Positions 32,961 through 47,620 of a stretch of DNA of 64,000 nt are shown here, one piece after another. The number at the start of each line of letters is the position of its first letter. The stretch's first letter is position 1. Made by a program: the position numbers and the translations under genes. Source of the DNA: Maratus speciosus. Its lineage: Eukaryota > Arthropoda > Arachnida > Araneae > Salticidae. The notes beneath the pieces are model-generated. The model searched no databases. It worked only from the letters and a program-made list of their open reading frames with translations, and had not been told where the DNA came from. The stretch spans positions 522,851,451 to 522,915,450 of the forward strand of contig OZ010795.1 in assembly GCA_963932465.1 (NCBI GenBank), written 5' to 3'.

Positions 32961-33290
32961 AATTTGACATGATGGTTAATTTTAAGATGTAAGAAGGTGG
33001 TTTCTAAAAAAATCAAAGCTTCAGATGAATACTGAAATGAGCGTATTAATTGAGCATAAAAGTTTCCAATATCTTCTAATTTATCATCTATTTAGTTTTA
33101 TTTATTTTTATTAATTTAAGTCTCATTTCTGCCTAATTCTGTTTAATAATGAAGTTTAGTCAATCTGTGTTTTAAATAGTAATTTTTGAATTATTCCTAA
33201 AAGTATAATTACTTTTAATAAAAATTAGACATATAAATATCACTTGGCATATTTCAAATATTACGCGAGCAAAGCCGCGGGGTTTGCTAG

Positions 33291-36200
33291 TAAGTATATA
33301 AATGTTTAGGTGAAGTAATAGATTATAATATTTTTTTTTTTTAGTTATACGTAAATAAATTAGATTTTAATACTAAATTTATTTATAATTGTGATTATTG
33401 CAGTCAGTTTACTTATAGTTAAATATATTTTTTCATTCTTTTGCAAAACAAATATACTTCTTCATCGTTTTCTGCATAGAGGGTGAATAATTATTGCCAT
33501 TAACATATATACGAATTAGTCATATCACGAAAAAAATGTTTATATTTTCTGAAATGTAGATAAATTATGCGTTTACTATGTATATACATTTCAGACGAAT
33601 AGCAGTTTATTGATAATCTATATTTTTAAATCTTTAAAAGAAAAGTAAAAAAAAAATAATAATAATAATTTTAAAGTCTAATTATAATTATTAAATTAAT
33701 TTATATATTTTTTAATTTAAATAATATTTTTTCATGGTTAAGCGAAAAAAATATTTTTTCCTAATACAGGAAATGGAAAGATGCGCAGCATCGTACCCAT
33801 AAATTTATTTATTTCTGTTTGTAACGATTAATGCAGAAAAATATATGTATATATTTATATTTTGAAATTAAAATTGATTTTCTAGACGCTTGTTTACTCA
33901 TTTTTATCATTAATAACAAAAATATAACTTGTAGATTTTACCGTATTATCAAATTGCTGATGTAATATAAAACTTTGGCAACTCTTTTTTAAATACTCTG
34001 TTAGATGTCTATTTTAACAACAGCATGTTCCCTATTTCAGAAATTTTATTTAGTATTGCAATCATGTAATTAAATTCTCGTGTGTAACAATAATTGTTTG
34101 ACAAGAAATTTACTTTGTAAAACTGTTTAAGTTTGCGAATTTAATTTCTTAATGGTGTTTGAGTTACATTAAATGCAATTATGGGCGTTAAAGCAACGTA
34201 AACATGTTAACTACATTTAATAAATTCTTAAAAATTTGAAACAATTACTCTGAATAAAGAGTATTTTAAACAACATTAATTTTATTATATAACGTTATTT
34301 AAGATAATTCCATCTTTCCTTTATAACTTTTTAAAAGACGCTTATTAATCATAATTTAGTTCTATTAATTACCTTATGAACCATGTTAAAGTATTTTAAG
34401 ACATGGAAAACAGAGAAATATCTAGTTGTATGTTTTGAAATTTAGTAAGCTGAATTATTATAAAACCGTTTAAAGATATTCTTTAACACAAGTTCCTCAA
34501 TGATTAAAATATTTTTTTACATTTTTAGAAGAGATTCTTCCTGAAGATATATTAAAAAAAAATTAATTATGAATATAAGTTTTATGCTTATATACATAAA
34601 ACTGATTTCTTTAAAAAAAAAAATGTAAATACAATTGTCCCTGGCATCCATTGCACCAAAAATGCACCACATTTTGGGTACGATGTTTTTTTTTTTTTTT
34701 TTTTTTTTTTTACAATATTTGAAAGCCAATATTAGGTTGGTTTGGAAAAATTTTCTTTTAAAAATATAAATTCATTTTAAAAACTCATTTAAAAAATATT
34801 TAATGTTATTACCACAGGCCTGTCTTACTCTGTTCTTTCATTTAAGTGTATAAAATCAAAACAAACCATAGCAAACGTATGGCGCAATGTCTACGCTGCC
34901 AAGGGCAGTGGGGGCAGAAACAATAGGTTCGATTGGAAATATTTTCTTTAAAAAATGTAAATCCCAAATATTCGAGACTGTACTCTGCCAAAGACAGTGG
35001 GCAGCGTTCTGTTTATTGGGAAACAATTTTGTTTAAAAATATAAAATCTAATAATATGAGCTTAGCTCGATCTACACTACCAAAGGAGTACGCTATTTTT
35101 TTCCCTAACAATAATAATTGGTTATAAAATTGTTGTCACACGAGAAAATATAACATAGTAGTGCCATTGAAATTTAGGAGCCCAGTTTCTCAATATTAAT
35201 GTTAAAGCTATTTTTCAAGTACAGTATAAAAAGTACACTCCATATCTATAATGGAAAATGTTACTTCGTTAAAAATTATATTAATTCCTGTTGCTTTGAA
35301 TAAAAATTATACATAACCAAAGAATCAAACATTACCAAAGGTAATGCTTTAATTTGTTACCTTTATGAATATTAATTTTTATGATAAATATTTTTTTAAG
35401 CACTAAATGTTTAAATCCCGCATAATATAGTTTATTTCTGACATAATAGATTATAAATTTTATGTTCTAGATTTTTTTCTTTATCTAATGCATCACGTTC
35501 GTAAACTTGTACACGATTCTTCAATCATTAAACTTTAATATAAAAAGGTCAAATATTAAATTATAATAAATATTTTGTTTAAACACGGTGTTTTATCTTT
35601 TGTATAAATTTTAAAACAGGCAACTCTTAATGATAAAATTTCAAATATTTATATTAATAGTTTTCAAAAAAGTGACAATATAGTATAGATTTAATAATAC
35701 GTTAAAAATATCTTACTGAAAAAAAAAGTTGCAATGAATATGATAGAAAATGAAAAATGGCATTAAAAGGCTTTGTCATTAAAGTGCAGTCCTTATTTAG
35801 GATATATCGAAAGAAGGAAAATTATTTTATTTTTATAAATATCTTTATTTATTTCGTTTGTAAAATAGATAAATATACGCAGTTTTAATATGTAATTCTT
35901 TTTATTTGGCTGTTACACATCGCAATGTGCACTGGGCACTAGAGAAATACTTTCAAAGTTCAGATACAAGATTTCTAAAATTGTGTTACTGAAGATAAAT
36001 GTGGAAAACATGTCATTACTCACTTTTCACCAGTCATGCTAAAATAACGATATTACAAACATTTAAAATATTAGGCATCGTCGATGTGTCGGTGGGCACA
36101 AGAAATGAGGAAATTTCTGTTTAAAAAAACATTCGTCTATAACTCAAGAGTGTTGATCAAGTTTCGAAAACATTGTTTGTTCCCCAAAACTGCTCATTGA

Positions 36201-37391
36201 TGGGCTTGAACTTCATGTGTAAATTTGATTTAAGAATTTCGTATTAAAAAAAAAAAAGGACCGTAGAGAGCAACCAGTAAGGTTCAAAGGGATTTAGAGA
36301 GATGGGAATATTTCTGAATTTGATAAATTATAATAAAAAATAAGTATTTCAATGCTTTTTAATCTTTTGTAAACGTTCACAAAAGGAAGTATTCTCTGTG
36401 ACATTTCTACCACAACAAATACCCCTTAAAATCATATACCCATATATTTTATTGAAAATAATTTAAAATTATTCAACCAATTTTTGGAATATTATAAAGT
36501 CCTTTCTTGCAACAATGCTGTCCCGATCGAAATATAGAGTGACGATTTCAGATCGTAAACTCTCAACAAGAAATATATACTGTAAATAATAGACAGCTTG
36601 TTTTATCTTTATTATAGAGAATAAACTATTTTTAATTATAAATATAATTTTATGGTTTGTTCTTTTTAACATCAATAGAAATTGTCAGATAAGAAAATCC
36701 CAACTGCCTACTTGTTTCGGCAAGCCATTATAATATTTCTTTTATTCTTACAAAATTTGAACTTCTGAAATTTTAAAAGTCATATTTTTTTAAAAGGAAA
36801 TATTTTACTTTTTCCGAAACATACCTATTGTAGAAAATATTAAAATATGAAAATCAAAAATATTTTCAAAATGAAAAATGAATGTTAATATTTGCTTTAA
36901 GTTATCAAATCCTTGCAGATCTTGAAATTTTTTAAAAACTCGTGGAAAAAAATAACGTTATATAAGATCTAAAATACCATCGGCAATCTTTTTTTATATT
37001 TTACTAAGAACATTTTAATTAGTAATAGTTCAGCAACTCCTTACCTTTTTTGCAATTACTTAGTTTAAAGAAACACATAACTATTTTGAAATGTTTTTCA
37101 GGAAAATAAATGAGTATTTCATTAGGAGATGTGAAACGGATCAATAGATTTTGCGGTTGTAGAATTTTTTTATCCCAATTAGGGTGTTTTATGATATATT
37201 AGTTAATTTATTATATAGTACAAAATACTAAAAAAGAGTGTGTTTTAAATTAGATCGTGTTTTGTAAAAGTTGAACACATGTTTATATTATGCACATATT
37301 TTTTTTTTATCTCATTTAATTTTAAATTGCCACAATTTAAGTAAATCCTCCAACAAATTTTTATACATCAAAAATTTTTTCATAAGAATTT

Positions 37392-37444
<53 letters not shown>

Positions 37445-38104
37445 ATGAAGAAATTGATAAAAATTTGGAATTGTCTTTTAACGTAATTTACAAGTTGAAA
37501 ACATTTTTCAATAAGCAATTTGTAAAATTTACTTTAATTGTATAAGGAGAGATACTGGTTAAATACTGATAAAATACTGATAAAATTCAGAAAATATTTC
37601 TATATAATAGAACGATTTATGAAATATTTTATCATTGTAATTTTGACATGCGGTGTAGCATCGAAAGAAACGCACATTCCTAAAATTAGAATACAGGCAT
37701 CCCCCGTCTTACGTATTACGCCAATTACGTAAATTGGCAGTTATATGTAATAAATCTCGAAAATTACATTTGTGAACATACTAGCGCATTTGATATGCAG
37801 ATGCATACTTTTGGTATTTATTTTATAAATAAAATACATAAATATAAACCACATCCATAATGTAGTTTATTTAGGGGTGATTACCCGAATTTGGAGCACT
37901 TCGCTTCTATTCATCTACTAACTAAATAAATCTTTAAATCAATTTATTTTTGAAAATCTTAAGTTTTATTTTAATTTCAAAAATTTGTCAAAAGTGGCCC
38001 AAATTCAGCAACTGCTCGCATGAGTTGGTTAGTTTAGAGTGCTTTGTGTGTTAGTTAAAAAATAGTATCCTCATTGTTTTTATTTTTATTTTTTTATTAA
38101 TTTT

Positions 38105-38135
<31 letters not shown>

Positions 38136-38587
38136 TTTTGCAAAACATAACTTAGACCCCCAGTCTTCTAAATTGGACCAAACTATATCATCTTGTTTTA
38201 ATGATTAGGAAATATAACTAATTTTATTAAAATCAAAGTTTACGATTAATGAAACAGTCAAACAAAATAACAGCAATGAAATATAATGAAATCAAATATC
38301 TGAAAATAAGAGTAATTGTTTTAAATTAAATTATATTCAAAATATCAATCAAAGTTATCAGTAATTAAGAATAGAAATTTGGAACTAATTGTCAATTAAA
38401 TGAATATCGTGTAAGAAGTGGTGCAAAGCTTACACATAAATTCCGTTTGTATATTTTTTTTATTCCAGCGCACACAACATGGAACCGTATTTGGCAATCT
38501 GAACACTGAAACATTTCTGCAATTCTACTTTTCTTGCAAATTAGGCAAAACCAATCATCACTGTCTTGATTTTCATTTTTAGATTCT

Positions 38588-38633
<46 letters not shown>

Positions 38634-40135
38634 AACAGCAGTTTTCTTTACATTATGTTTGTAGTTCTTCCCTTCCATAATTTTATTTTCAATTGCATTG
38701 CACCTATTTTTTAAAACTTGATGTTTCAATTGCTGTTGTGCTGTAAATGCTTCCTTTTATTATTATTATTTTTTTTTTATTTCATTTCAAGATTGACTTT
38801 AAATGGCGACGATATTAACACAGCTATGTACCCCTCTGCGTAACCCTGTGTACTATAATTTAAATGAATTTAGCAACGGAGATAACATTTCTAATGATTC
38901 TTTGGCTTTTTGCACGGATTTGTAGCTGCAGCTGTCTTGCAGGTCAATTTATTCACAACTTACATCCTCCTTTTTGTTTTCTGTATCTTTAACAGATTTT
39001 ACGTGTTACTGGTGTTTTTCTTCGAGACATTTTGTCTGTGTAGTTTTAAACATTATTGAATTACATTAAAATAATTCTGTATAAAAAATAGGCTATATTG
39101 AGAAAAAAACACTACGATTAATCCAACGCAAAACATTACATATTCAAACAATGTTCAATGCAAGGTATCCCCCCCCCCCCCGAAGCCTTGAGATAATCAC
39201 TCCCCCGGAACGTTTGAGATTTTATGCGTTTTACTGGCAAAAAAAATGTAATTATATCCTCCATAACTGAAAGAAATCTGCCTGCCCACCCCCTCACGGA
39301 ACCCTAAATATTCTCCAGCAGTAAAATATTTGAATTCAACTCTGTAAATCAATTACACCGTAGGGATGAAGAATTATAAGAAAATAAATACAAATACAAA
39401 GAAGATAAATGAAATTGCAAACAAAATTTATTGCATAAACATATAAAAAACTTTTTTTTATGTTTATGAAGGCCTAAACTGTATAAAGAAATTGATCCAC
39501 ATATACAAAAAAATGTATTCAAAAACATGCGTGGAGATAGTAATCCATTATAAAATATTAAAAACTAAAAAATAGCGTACAAAGCGCACAGCCCTCGAAA
39601 TTTATTACTTAATTTTCAAATTTATGATCACATATCTGGTCCAATTTAAGCAACTTTAATTGGCCCAATTAAGAAAACTTTGCCATTTTTTAAAACAGAT
39701 AATCTCAAGACTGAGAACAAAAAATAAATCAAACGAATCCGCGTGCAAAATATGCGCAAGAAACAGATGAGTTTACATATGTATATGAAAACCTAACAAC
39801 TTAACTTAGTTTTAAAGCATATACTTATGTTTAGTAGAAAAAAATTAGATCAAAACAGCTAATTTTAGGGTTTTTTAAATTGTCTGAAAACAACAAGTGG
39901 TAGGCTGGTGCTTCTTCTAATTATAAATGACGTCATTCTGAAAAATAAGATTTCACCGGCAGATGGCGTCTCTTTCTGTAATTAACGGGGTAATGGCAAC
40001 GGTCCATATAAAGCGGCGGTCCAAATATGGCTACTCTCGCCTATTAGATAGATTTATATTTTTATTGGTATAAACAATGCATTCTATAACAAAATAATTT
40101 AATCTTTATTGTTAGTCATTCTAATAGTCATCTAA
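33291..40135. other. Long AT-rich stretch without a gene
   Basis: I see no gene or RNA gene in this 6.8 kb. Contents: T-run 34686-34711; three loose repeats of ctgccaa(a/g)g(g/a)cagtgg type at about 34897, 34985 and 35078; (TA)n at 37396-37441; an acaggcatcccccgtcttac end-like segment at 37693-37712 whose theme (taaaactttacggaacgc) recurs at 43830; (ATTT)n at 38105-38139; a 43-base T-run at 38589-38631; and a C-run at 39168-39181. Confidence 0.5.
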
Positions 40136-43100
40136 TCTATATACATATAAGCCGTTCTTTGTATGTATGTCCTTTATTCAAATCTTCAATTTTTGGCCGA
40201 TTTGCACGAAACTTCATGTACATACGTTTTAGACCGTTGAAAAGATCACTGTGTACTTTAAAAAATCATCAGAACAATATTTATTCCTTTTTTCTACTAC
40301 TTTTCATAATTTAACATTATAGAAATATCTCTTTTATTTAATTTTATAATTCAATCATTTCTTTCCTGTTGGCACAACTTAAAAAACTGTGCAATAATTA
40401 AAAAAATTGATAACACGCGTACTTTCTTTTTATAAGCTAATGAAAATTCAGATTCAATCGCTATATTTTTGCATTTTCGAAACTGTTGTCATTCTAATCA
40501 AGAAATGCACATTTTTCCCATATAAAATAAAAACTTTAACTAAATGTGTGTTCAAATGACGTAGTATATCTTCATTTGAATGTTTTTGAAGCTAAAAAAT
40601 CTATTTTAATACAGGCGTTTCAATATCAAGAAAATAATTTAGGAGAAGATAATAATAATAAAAATCGTTTGTTAGATATGACGTCAATTCCTGATTAACT
40701 GACACTGCTTTCTAATGATGATTTATTCTGAAGTTTTTACATATATGTATGAAAAGTGTGCATTTTCTGTTTAGAATGACATCGATTTCAAAAATACAAA
40801 AATACAGCGAGAGAATCTGAATTATTTTATTGTGTTGCCACACCTTAAAAAACGGCACAAATAATTTTAAAAAAGGCAAACTCGTGTAGTTTCTTTTCAT
40901 AAACCAATACAAATTCAGTGTCTATCGATATATTGTTACATTTTTTTTTTTTAATTTATGTCTCTCTAAGCAAATAATGCGCATTTCTCATATTTTAAAT
41001 GAAAACTTCAAGGCTTTGAGAAAACTTAAACCCTCCATTTAATATATATGAAATTACAATTTCACTAAAATACAGGCTTTTTTATTCCAAGAAAAAGGAT
41101 CAGTCAGAGACACAAATCACTTTCAATAAATTATGACGTCAATTTCGATAAATATTGTCTCAAACTTGGTCTAAAATCCGGTTGCTATGATTTATTTCCT
41201 ATTTCGTTGTAATGTTGTTTCTTTAATTATACCATTTAGGTATATTTTAAATGCAGTGATAACATTCTACGATTTACAGCAAATACAATAATGTAAAATC
41301 TACTTTTATACGATTTATATTAAATTGAAATTAAAACCTAACAACTATTTTTTTTTAGAGTTAGCTTTCTCATATTAAACAAAGCTTCACAGATTGACGT
41401 CATTTTCATGTTAATCACTGTGGATTTGGGTTTTATGATAAGTGTGAGTTTCCGTTTAAAAATTATAGGCAATGAATCTTAGGATACCCGTGTTTAAAGG
41501 TACCTGATACGCTGCGCATTAACAGAATATAAATAAAAATCGTTTTTAATTTGAAACACTAATATATTTAGTGTATTTTTTAGATTTCTCAAAAACTACA
41601 TGAAAAAGCATTTTTGGAACTTTCGTATTATAGCGAGCAGTTAATCGTAAATATTTTCACTATAATTCCCTTATAATCTAAGTAGCACATTTCGCTCGCT
41701 GTGCTGGTCGGTTTCTCCTAACGAATCTTGGATTAAATGAAATATGTCGGTGAATTTGATTCGTCATTTTAATGCAATATGGGTCTTTATCTGAAACGTC
41801 CTTCCGCGTAGATGAAAATGTCACTAACGCCGCTGCGCTGTTATACTTTCTAATGTTTAAGACAAAACTTCGGTTGTTAAGGGCCAAATTTTCTAATTGA
41901 TGATTTACAGTGGAACTTGTTTTAATAATGATAGACCAATATGCAATATACTAAAACTATCCCTGAAAAATTATCTAACATTTTAAAAGGCTAGTCATTC
42001 AGAATGGGGTTCAACTGATTAGTAATATTTCAGCTAACTCTATAACAAAACATGTAGAGCAAAATGGGATATACTAAAACCATTATAGAAAAATGCGTGG
42101 ATAGTAACAGCGCAAATTCCATCAAAATCTGTCCAGTAGAACTTTTTAAAAAGGGCTCTTTTATAATCGGCCTCATCTGATTATTGAACTTTCTTCTATA
42201 ATTTTATAAATAACTGCCAGACGCAAATGCAATATACTAAAACCATCCGTGTAAAATTATCCAAGAAACGATGAAAGTTCCAAGGAAGTTCATTAATAAA
42301 AAATCTTTTTTTAAATACTAATCTTTCATAATCGGGTTCACATGATTATAAAACTTTTCCCTATAATTCTACGACTAAGCAACATAAAACAATATGTTAT
42401 ACACTAAAACCTTTCCTGAGAAACTGATAGTCGCATTGAAATCCATTCAGAAGAACTCAAGTTATAAGCAGCCGGAACGAAATTTGCATTTTCTATACAT
42501 AATAGATTATTTTACGTAGTTCGATTTGATATCTGTTAAATTCATGTTTTATTTTATTTTATTTTGGCGTTTTAATTTCGTTTACCAATTCGCAACACGT
42601 ACTTAATTATTACGAAAATAATACGAAAACAACACGTACTTAATTATTTGCAGCGTTTTTGAGCAATTGAATAATCTTTTGTAATTGCTCGCACATTTAA
42701 AAAAATATTCATGCTGGAGAATCACTTTAAAATCTATAAAAAATCTATAACGTGACATAAACTTTTCAAACAAATATTATTGAAAGTTTTTTTGTTTTGT
42801 TTTGTTTTCTATTATACGTTGTGACAATCGAATGTGCGATATTTAAAAGTTAAATTGTAGTAAAATCGAAATTTCTGGATAGATTGGGTTGTTGTCACCA
42901 ATAATATGATGACAAAGTTACACATAGACATGCCTTTTCTTCATAATATTGCATTAAGACAAACGGGTTCATCTGTCATAATGGTTACGTTGGACAGCTT
43001 AAAAAATTAAATTGTGTGCTGTTTAGAAGTTAAGAGGAATTGCTGTAGAGGAATAATTTATTAGATCGTTGCCATCAACAGTATGATGTCAGCGTTACTC

Positions 43101-43441
43101 ACTGACATAATTTTACTTTATAATGTAGATATACGCCATACAAACGAGAATTTGACTATATGATATAACATTTGGTAGATTTGTTTTTCGTATTGTCAGA
43201 AAATTACAAATTTTTCTGTTACACCAGCCGAAGAAAACGGGCATTGTGATATTAAAGCTCAGACTTTTTATTATGGTGGCGAGAAAATAACGTATGTTTT
43301 CTAATTGTCATTTTAATTATTTGTGGACGAGAATGCACAAATCTCAGTTATTGTGATTAATATAGTAGTTAATTTTAATTTATTATTTTACATGGGAGGT
43401 CTCTTATAATTGACACGGGCGAAGCCGAGTAGTTCAGCTAG
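40136..43441 (+). mobile_element. Non-autonomous Helitron 2, 3.3 kb
   Basis: The 5' end is TCTATATACATATAAGCCG preceded by A, leading into a tgtatgtatgtcc stretch. The 3' end is gacacgggcgaagccgag followed by tagttcagCTAG and then T, close to the usual Helitron terminus. Internal repeats: blocks near 40360-40560 and 40830-41010 are related, and a loose four-fold repeat with atactaaaac(c/t) boxes occurs at about 41948, 42072, 42235 and 42402. Three TGACGTCA palindromes lie inside. No Rep/helicase frame was seen. Confidence 0.65.
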
Positions 43442-44213
43442 TTCATATTAAGTACAGTTTGTGCTTATCATTTTGTGAGTGCTGTTCATTTGTCTTTGCA
43501 TCAGAAATTGATGGAAAATAGGTTAAATTAGTCCTCTTTACTGCTTATTTTTATAGTAGTTTATGTAGATTCCTAATTGTTATAAATCAATTCATCAGTG
43601 GTAGATTTACAAATCCCGTATTCTACAAGATATTTGAAAAGTGTTCTTTAAGTTTGTTTTAAGATTTTTTCATACTTTTATAGTTTATATACGAGTAAAT
43701 AATGTCGCATGATGCTTTATTCATAAAATAATACGAAGTAAATACATATATAATAAATATATCAGTTTCTTGCAAAATTTTACCTAAGCATCTTAGAAAT
43801 TCGACTTACATAAAATTCAAAAGACGTAAAACTTTACGGAACGCATTAGTTACGTAAGTAAGAATATGTTAGTCGGTTACTTAAGGAATTAAAATGAATT
43901 CTGTGTTTAAAATATAAAAATAAAATAATGTACAGTGTAGAATTTCGTTTCTGTATTGTTTATAACTATTGATTTTCAAATGTATTTTCTTGACATTTTA
44001 AAAATAATATTATATATCCACATAAATATTTTTATTGAATTTAAATGTTTCGTTGAGCGAATATTTATTTCTTCAAAGCGAAAAAAGCAAATAATCGGAT
44101 CTATATTCTATAAATGGACCTTTCGAATAACAAAAGGACTGCATAAGCCCATTTCTATCTTTCAAGATCGCATTAATGTTTTTGTGTGAGTTTGTTTTCT
44201 ATTTTTAATGTTT

Positions 44214-44249
<36 letters not shown>

Positions 44250-46735
44250 TTTTATTCGAAGAAAACAACATAGTATGAGTATTATTTTATATTTTTCCAG
44301 CATCATATTTCGTTCACATATATAATCCTTTGTAAAAAGCCTCACTCGTAAAGCTTCGGAAATAGGATATAAGTGTACTGGGAAGATTTATGTTATCTTT
44401 TTCATGAATGAAATCTTTAACAAAATTTTTGCCGGACTCAGAATATAGATTCAGTGGTTAATCATAGACAATAACATGCCAGGCTTAGTTTCAGAATGTA
44501 AAATACTGCTACAACGTAAGTTGCATCTAATTTCTATATAAAAGGATTCTTTTCGTGAAATGAAACTACAAAATATATGTATTCAGTTCTAAAATATCCA
44601 TAATGCCCGTTTTAAGTTATTTTACTTATAAACGTAAGAAATAAATCTGTAAGAATGTTTTAGATATAACATAAGCGGAAGAGCATATATGCGCATTTTA
44701 GTTCAGTTGGGATCTTAAAATATGATTGATATTTTATTCATTAGGGATAAATTTAAATTTGTAACCAAAAAAATTAATGAATCCTTAATATATACGAAAA
44801 CAATTGGTAATTTCTCACTACGCATGACCAATAATTTTTTTAAAGAGAATATTTGCGTAACACACGTATAATTAAAATCGTTTCTATAGAATGTTTTTTA
44901 ACAATCTTTTTTTAAATGAAAGGTGTCAATAGATAAAGATTATTTACAAAACAACACCTTTAACAAACACTTTAAAATAAACCTACTATGATCATCAGCA
45001 AGCTTTGAATAAGAAAATGAGTTGTAGTCTCAGTATATTTTTAAAACATTACGAATCATTCATTTTCTCCATAAAATATAGTATTATAATTTTTTAATTT
45101 GAATGTGAAATGCTTGCAAAGAAGAAAAAGAACTTATTTAGAAGTCACGTGGTGTGAAATAAAATGATATAAATCAATTTTTTAGTTTAACGGATAAGTA
45201 TATGACTCATGTAAAATCACTGCATATTTTATGTCTATACATTTATTACTTACACAGGCAGCATACACAGTAAATCAATTTCATCACATATAGACACTTT
45301 TACTCTATATGTGATGTTGATAATTTATAGGAGCTGAAATTTTTCAACTAAGTTAAAAAATGTAACGTCTGTAATTTCATCAAAATACATTGGTTTAAGC
45401 TGCAACTCTCTACCACCTGAGTTATCGTGAACAAATCTTGAGGAGAGAATTCAATCAGAGAATCTTTTCATAATGATATTTTGACAGCATAAGTAACCGT
45501 CTCTTTCTCAAATTTCCACCTGGACTCTTATTGCTCAGTTGTAAAATGACAACTGGTATGATTTATTCAGCAATTAAAAAATTGTGTTCAAACTAATTAC
45601 GTGTTGATAGCTAATTACTAACATAGGAAGCCTATATACTACTTCATATAGGTCCGAAAGAGAAACTTTTACTTTATATGATATGTCTGTAGATTAATTA
45701 TATAGAAAACACATATATATGACATACATCATATATAGACGCTGTCTCTCAATATGGGTTGTTGATAACTTAATTATTAACTTCAGAATGCTAACTACAT
45801 CAAAATACTCACTTCTGAGAAAAACATATTCAAAACTTTTGTAAATGTAATTTCAACAACTAGAATTCCCAGTTGATCGTATTATTCGGCAATTTTTACA
45901 CAATAAAAGACAAAACACACAGATAAATAAATTTTCAATGAAAGCAAAATAGAATTGATTACTTTGAAAACGGAGAAAGGATACAAAATGAAGAAATAAC
46001 GGATATATGCAATAACATAACTAGCATAAGATAAAATATACAATAACAACATGATATCTGATTATAAAAAGGGATGTTCCGCCATGATTCGCCAGGTTAT
46101 AAAAATGATCCTGTAGTTGCTCTTGCTTAGATAGATAACTATTTTCTATCAAATTTTTTCTGTCCTAAAGAAGAAAGTCGAAATGAAGTGTATGTGTTTC
46201 ATTACTTTGTGCCAGTCTCCGTATTAAGGTTTGAAGCAACTGTTCCTCTTTTCCAATATCAACTACACCCGTATTATTTCTTATCTATTAATATGATTTC
46301 AGTAAAAGAAATATCAAATATGAAACTATACAGAATGGTGTTATAAAAATAGCAGTTCCGGGTTTAAAAATAATTCTAAAATGAAACTTAAAATAACATT
46401 TTGACATTTTCAGTTGTAAGAGGCTATCAAAAAGTCTCCTTTCGAAGGCTGTAAATTCCAGATTTGGGATGCCAGTCTTGCAAAATCGCGTTCAGTATTT
46501 AGGCAAGCATCCCACTTCTTCACCAAGTTGAATAGACTCTCAGAAAAAACTGTAAATTTATGAGCGTTTACCCTTCAATTTTCACGGGCAACTGCCTTAT
46601 TTCATGAAAAACGGTCTGATTCATTAAATAAGCGGCCTTGTCTCTTAGATACTTAGAAAATTAAGGTCAATACACATATTTTTACAGTTCTAGCCCATCT
46701 GTTAGCAAAAATACAGGATAATAGGATATGGATTT
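43442..46735. other. AT-rich stretch without a gene
   Basis: No gene seen. It includes the second copy of the dispersed repeat (44090-44510) with a 31-base T-run at 44216-44246, and a taaaactttacggaacgcat segment at 43826-43845. Confidence 0.5.
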
Positions 46736-47440
46736 TTTTTTTCGGGGTATGACTGGTATCTCTGCTGCCGTCCTCGGCCCGTAATTTCACAAAGATATTT
46801 TTGTGTGTGTATATTGTATATGCCTTTGATAAATTTCTTCTTTCTGCTGCTTGAAGAAACCGAAACTTCCTGCTGCACGCACTTCTATGTCGATAGGAAT
46901 TGTCGACCTTTCAAGGACTTTTGACTATTTTGACTTTGGATTTTTTTAAAGCCACGAATCGACATTCCGCCCTAATCGCATCATCAAGTGACCGCTTATT
47001 GTTGTCGGTAATGGATGTCGATGGCCTCTCAGATCGACTTGAGTCGAACCGCAAACATCTCTGACCTTTCAGCACCATTCTACTACGGTGATTTTTGACA
47101 GACATGCTTCTCCATACCCATTATTCATTCTCCGAAGAATGTTTACCTGTTTATGTCTTTCGGTAGCTTATAAAAGAATAACGACACGTTGATCCTGTTT
47201 AGACGCATTTCGTACTAACGTCACTATTGTTCACGCTTAAACATTTTCCGCACACACTTAAGAGGTAAACGAATACCGCAATAATCCCTTGCCCCGATGT
47301 CGGTGCTTATATACCAGCTTCGGCGACGCACTAATTTGCATATACGCTGCAGCAGCGTCCTCAAACGGAATCTTTTTGATCACACTTATATTAACATAGC
47401 TCTGAATGAGAGTGCTATGTTTGTAACACTGAATTAAAAA
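46736..47440. other. GC-richer segment, possible LTR or degraded gene fragment
   Basis: Base composition is clearly higher in G+C than on either side. On the minus strand it runs TGTTACAAACATAGC (near 47433), a ggtatataagcacc TATA-like word near 47310, then a 64-codon frame (46911-47105) with SRSERPSTSITDNN. That resembles the GRPSTSxTD linker of mariner transposases, but the downstream helix-turn-helix is not recognisable. A second TATAAAAG lies on the plus strand near 47171. It could be a retroelement LTR with leader, or an old mariner fragment. I cannot decide. Confidence 0.3.
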
Positions 47441-47461
47441 CAATTAATATGCATATTGAAA

Positions 47462-47525
47462 AAACAAGTAATGTAAATTTTGTTTTTAAAGTCACTTCCT
47501 ACTTAGGTCATCAAAGAAAAATTTA
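47462..47525. repeat. Direct repeat flanking 47.5-49.7 kb, left copy
   Basis: It shares aacaagtaat, then attttgtttttaaagtca and cttaggtcatcaaagaaaaa with 49736-49803, in the same orientation, with only a few differences over about 65 bp. Confidence 0.85.
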
Positions 47526-47620
47526 ATGTAATCCCTTAAGCTAATATTAGTTTTTGTTGCATTAAAGTATCTCAATTTGTTGATTTTCTATGAGCAAGTA
47601 GTTTACAACGGAAGTCTATG

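Larger units (their letters stand above)
31153..33290 (+). mobile_element. Non-autonomous Helitron 1
   Basis: The 5' end is TCTATTCTAATATTATAAAG preceded by A. The 3' end is gcaaagccgcggggtttgc followed by TAG and then T; the gcaaa/tttgc and cc/gg pairs form the hairpin typical of Helitron ends, and CTAG|T fits the CTRR rule at an A|T target. There is no terminal inverted repeat or target duplication, as expected. The 2.1-kb interior is mostly a 305-bp tandem array and has no Rep/helicase frame, so it would depend on another Helitron. A TA-type MITE is inserted at 31612-31812. Confidence 0.75.
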
